A stretch of 8,981 bases of DNA from an uncultured Lachnospiraceae bacterium. Its GTDB lineage: Bacteria; Bacillota; Clostridia; Lachnospirales; Lachnospiraceae. Position 1 is the first letter of the stretch. Each line of letters opens with the position of its first letter. The stretch spans positions 1 through 8,981 of the forward strand of contig CABQGZ010000107.1 in assembly GCA_902463835.1 (NCBI GenBank). The letters run 5' to 3'. Below the pieces are notes generated by a model. That model saw only the letters and a list, made by a program, of their open reading frames with translations, did no database searches and was not told the origin of the DNA. Positions 6,533-8,981 of the stretch are shown here, piece by piece. The translations under genes were made by a program, and so were the position numbers.

Positions 6533-7600
6533 ATGACATCAAAAGAGAGAGTACGAGCGGCACTGATGCATCAAAAAACAGACAGGGTACCGACAACGAT
6601 AACGTGTGTGGAGGCGGCCTGGGAGAATTTGAAAAAGTATCTGAATGTTAGTTCCCAGGAAGACATTTTACGGCATTTTGAGATCGATACGCGCATTATG
6701 GATTTGCCTCCGTATATTGGACCTGAGATCAAGCCGTTTCAAAATAGAAACGGTGAAACGGTATATACACATCCCTTTGGCTATCAGTACATTTTTAAAT
6801 GGAACGGTGCAGAGTATAATTGTCATGTGGTCAATACACCGTATGATGAGATCAATACACTTGATGAGTTGGAAAGATACGAGGACTGGATTAATCCGGA
6901 TTATTTTGATTATAATGCAGTGACCGAATTTGTGAAAAAGAATGAAGAGAAAGCAATCCGTATTGGGTGGCCGGGACCATACCAGGTATTTACATATCTG
7001 TATGATACAGAAGAGTTTTACATCAATATGTGTGAGGAACCGGAACTGATAAAGGCGATGCTGAATAGATACTGCAAGTCAATCTATGAGATCTATGAAA
7101 GAATGTACGAAGCGGCCAATGGACAGGTGGACATTATGTGTTGCTGTGATGATTATGGAACCCAGATCAGTACCTTGTTCAGCCCATCCATGTGGGATGC
7201 GTTTTTCATGGAGAATACAAAAATGTTTGTGGATCAGGCGCATCGCTATGGAGCATTTTATATGCAGCATTCCTGCGGAGCTGTTCGCACGATTATTCCG
7301 AATTTAATCCGATGTGGAGTAGATGCGTTAGATCCGATTCAAAAAGTAACGGGAATGGAACCAGAAGGTTTGAAGAAGGACTTTGGAGATGTACTTTGCT
7401 TCCAGGGTGGCGTGGACACCCAGCACATTCTTCCCCACGGAACCCCGGAAGAGGTGTATGAAGAGACAACAAGAATCATAAAAGCCTTGTATCAGGACGG
7501 GGGATATATTCTCTGTGCAAGCCAGGCATTTGAAGGAGATGTTCCTCCCCAGAATATTTGCGCGCTGTATGAGGCGGCAAAACAATTTCGATGCAAATAG
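6533..7600 (+). CDS. Uroporphyrinogen decarboxylase (URO-D) superfamily protein, methyltransferase-like
   Basis: A 355-residue cytoplasmic protein of the URO-D/MtaA superfamily. ATG 6533 has GAGGAG at 6521-6526. The opening MTSKERVRAALMHQKTDRVP is the family's standard N-terminus. Further signatures are CDDYGTQ around residues 205-211 followed by LFSPSMW, HSCGAVRTIIPNLI (H246, C248) with GVDALDPIQ, and QGGVDTQHILPHGTPEEV. Near the C-terminus GGYILCAS places C328 where many relatives have no cysteine. H246-x-C248 plus C328 resembles the zinc site of MtaA/CmuA-type cobalamin-dependent methyltransferases. True HemE lacks this and would sit with haem genes, which are absent here, so porphyrin decarboxylation is unlikely. 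A methyl-transfer role on an unknown substrate is inference. Three adjacent cysteines (203-205) are unusual. The gene probably forms an operon with the DUF4838 gene 24 bases downstream. Confidence 0.85.
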   Translation: MTSKERVRAALMHQKTDRVPTTITCVEAAWENLKKYLNVSSQEDILRHFEIDTRIMDLPPYIGPEIKPFQNRNGETVYTHPFGYQYIFKWNGAEYNCHVVNTPYDEINTLDELERYEDWINPDYFDYNAVTEFVKKNEEKAIRIGWPGPYQVFTYLYDTEEFYINMCEEPELIKAMLNRYCKSIYEIYERMYEAANGQVDIMCCCDDYGTQISTLFSPSMWDAFFMENTKMFVDQAHRYGAFYMQHSCGAVRTIIPNLIRCGVDALDPIQKVTGMEPEGLKKDFGDVLCFQGGVDTQHILPHGTPEEVYEETTRIIKALYQDGGYILCASQAFEGDVPPQNICALYEAAKQFRCK

Positions 7601-7624
7601 AGAGGCCTTGGGAGGGAAAACGAT

Positions 7625-8981
7625 ATGCTTTTATTCAAAAATGGCAGGGCAGAGGTTTCAATAATCACAGAAGTAAATGCTGTAAAATATGTCAGCGAGG
7701 CGGCGCAGATACTAAAAAAATATCTTGAAAAAGTGTCGGATGCGCAATTCCAGGTGAAAGAAGAGCCCGATGTTGTGGAGCAGACAATCATTGTTGGTAT
7801 TCACACCTGTGGCGTGATTGTGCAGTGTGAATTGGAGCAATTGGATAATGACGGATACATGATAAAAGCGAAAGAAAATATGGTGCAGATCGCAGGCAGG
7901 AACGACAGAGGAACGCTATATGGCGTCTATGGATTTCTGAAGCAGGTGTGCGGCATACGATGGGTCACGGACTGCGATATAAGGATTCCGAAACTGGAGC
8001 AGTGCGAGATTGAATGCTTTGAATATCGATTCGTCCCGAAGCTGGAGTACAGAGATGTGGCGCTCTTTGAGTATACAAACGCAGAGGCGGCAAGGGCAAA
8101 TGGATTGAACGGCGAATTTACCATGATGGATAATAAGTATAAGATAACGCCGTTTGCCCATAGTGTGGCTCAATTTGCTCCGGTAAATAAATATTTTGAT
8201 GAGCATCCGGAATATTATCCGCTGATCAATGGAGAGCGGGAAAAATCTTATTCGCAGCTTTGCTTTTCCAATGAGGAGCTTGTGGACGTTGCTGTTTCGT
8301 GGGTGTTGGAGCAGAAAAAGGAGCATCCGGAATGTGAGATATTTACGATAAGCCAGAATGACGGATATAACTGGTGTGAATGTGAAGCGTGCATGGCGTT
8401 GAATGAAAAATATGATACTTTGGGCGGATCTATGTTTGACTTTATCAATAAGGTCGCCAGAGAAGTGAAAAAATATGATAAGGATATCAAAATTGATACC
8501 CTCGCTTATCTTCATACCAGAAAACCACCCAAGGACATGGTCATGGAGGACAATGTGATTGTGCGGTACTGCAATATTGAGACGCCGATAACAAAGGAAT
8601 ATTCCTCCAGTGAATACCTCAACGTGAATAATTTCGACAAATCTTATAATCCTATTACCTGCAGGGAAGAACTGATAAAGTGGTGCAGCATTGCTAAGAA
8701 AGTATTTGTCTGGGAGTATCCCCAGAATGCAGCGCATTATCATTTGCCCATACCAAACATTCGCATTTTGGCAAAAAATGTAAAAACCGTGCTGGAATGC
8801 GGCGCAAAGGGCGTGTTTCTCAACATGGCATACACAGGTCCCAATTCCTCTTATGGTGTGATAAAGGGATACGTCTTTTCGAACCTGCTGTGGGATTGTG
8901 AGGCGGATGTGGATGAGCTAGTCAGGGAGGCCTGTGATATTTATTATAAGGAGGCATCCGAGGATATCCAGAATGCAATCT
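7625..8981 (+). CDS. DUF4838 protein, glycoside-hydrolase-like (3' end cut by the window)
   Basis: The frame is open without stops from ATG 7625 to the window end, 452 residues. GGAGGG at 7611-7616 supports the start. The order of motifs matches DUF4838: an N-terminal alpha/beta domain like that ahead of alpha-glucuronidase barrels, ending GRNDRGTLYGVYGFL (from G91) and CGIRWVT; KLEYRDV; a barrel with SQNDGYNWCECEACMALNE (from S243, cysteines 251, 253 and 256 as CxCxxC); then IDTLAY at 290-295 followed by RKPPK and NVIVRYCNIET. The family is thought to act on carbohydrates, but I know of no firm substrate. The N-terminus shows no signal peptide, so it should act inside the cell, probably on an imported oligosaccharide or glycoside. 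Its pairing with the URO-D-like gene suggests a shared substrate. The C-terminal end lies outside the window. Confidence 0.82.
   Translation, partial: MLLFKNGRAEVSIITEVNAVKYVSEAAQILKKYLEKVSDAQFQVKEEPDVVEQTIIVGIHTCGVIVQCELEQLDNDGYMIKAKENMVQIAGRNDRGTLYGVYGFLKQVCGIRWVTDCDIRIPKLEQCEIECFEYRFVPKLEYRDVALFEYTNAEAARANGLNGEFTMMDNKYKITPFAHSVAQFAPVNKYFDEHPEYYPLINGEREKSYSQLCFSNEELVDVAVSWVLEQKKEHPECEIFTISQNDGYNWCECEACMALNEKYDTLGGSMFDFINKVAREVKKYDKDIKIDTLAYLHTRKPPKDMVMEDNVIVRYCNIETPITKEYSSSEYLNVNNFDKSYNPITCREELIKWCSIAKKVFVWEYPQNAAHYHLPIPNIRILAKNVKTVLECGAKGVFLNMAYTGPNSSYGVIKGYVFSNLLWDCEADVDELVREACDIYYKEASEDIQNAI

Noticed and set aside
6370..6651. 93-residue + strand open frame from a TTG codon
   Set aside because: It has no convincing ribosome binding site, an implausible composition, and overlaps the start of the well-supported URO-D-like gene in another frame.
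6533..7600. Genuine haem biosynthesis uroporphyrinogen decarboxylase (HemE)
   Set aside because: The motifs fit the wider URO-D/methyltransferase superfamily, the HxC...C pattern is atypical for HemE, and no haem genes are nearby.

Overview
The window looks like part of a gut Clostridia chromosome, most likely Lachnospiraceae. This is inferred from the strong AGGAGG-type ribosome binding sites, the GTG start, moderate GC, and the gene families, which are typical of Enterocloster/Hungatella-like genomes. It could not be confirmed by a search. All recognised genes lie on the + strand, and the window is cut inside a gene at both ends.

Region 1 (1-5111) is one tight operon-like run: the C-terminal end of a membrane-anchored protein with a TPR-like helix; a Yip1-family integral membrane protein; a large secreted DUF5696-type protein; and two carbohydrate ABC transporter permeases of the MalF/MalG (CUT1) class. 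The first four genes are 4, 16 and 5 bases apart. The two permease genes are separated by 87 bases that hold a strong imperfect hairpin. No solute-binding protein or ATPase gene is present here. They would have to lie upstream or elsewhere, which is usual for CUT1 systems that share one ATPase. My reading is a glycan uptake locus in which the secreted DUF5696 protein and the membrane proteins assist substrate handling. The substrate is unknown.

Region 2 (5112-5571) has no supported gene. It is dominated by a repeat-rich, highly palindromic element: two direct copies of a roughly 43-base unit, a pair of 30-base inverted arms with one mismatch enclosing a second large hairpin, and three or more decaying inverted copies of the same unit on the right. 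A candidate promoter for the next gene follows it.

Region 3 (5572-6351) is a stand-alone Cof-type HAD phosphatase with all four catalytic motifs.

Region 4 (6352-8981) is a visibly more AT-rich module. An AT-rich leader with a small palindrome precedes a uroporphyrinogen-decarboxylase-superfamily protein. That protein carries an HxC...C pattern resembling the zinc site of cobalamin-dependent methyltransferases. It is followed 24 bases later by a cytoplasmic DUF4838 protein (glycoside-hydrolase-like) that runs off the window end. The pairing of these two genes and their unknown substrate is the most interesting functional question here. The palindromic element is the most interesting non-coding one.
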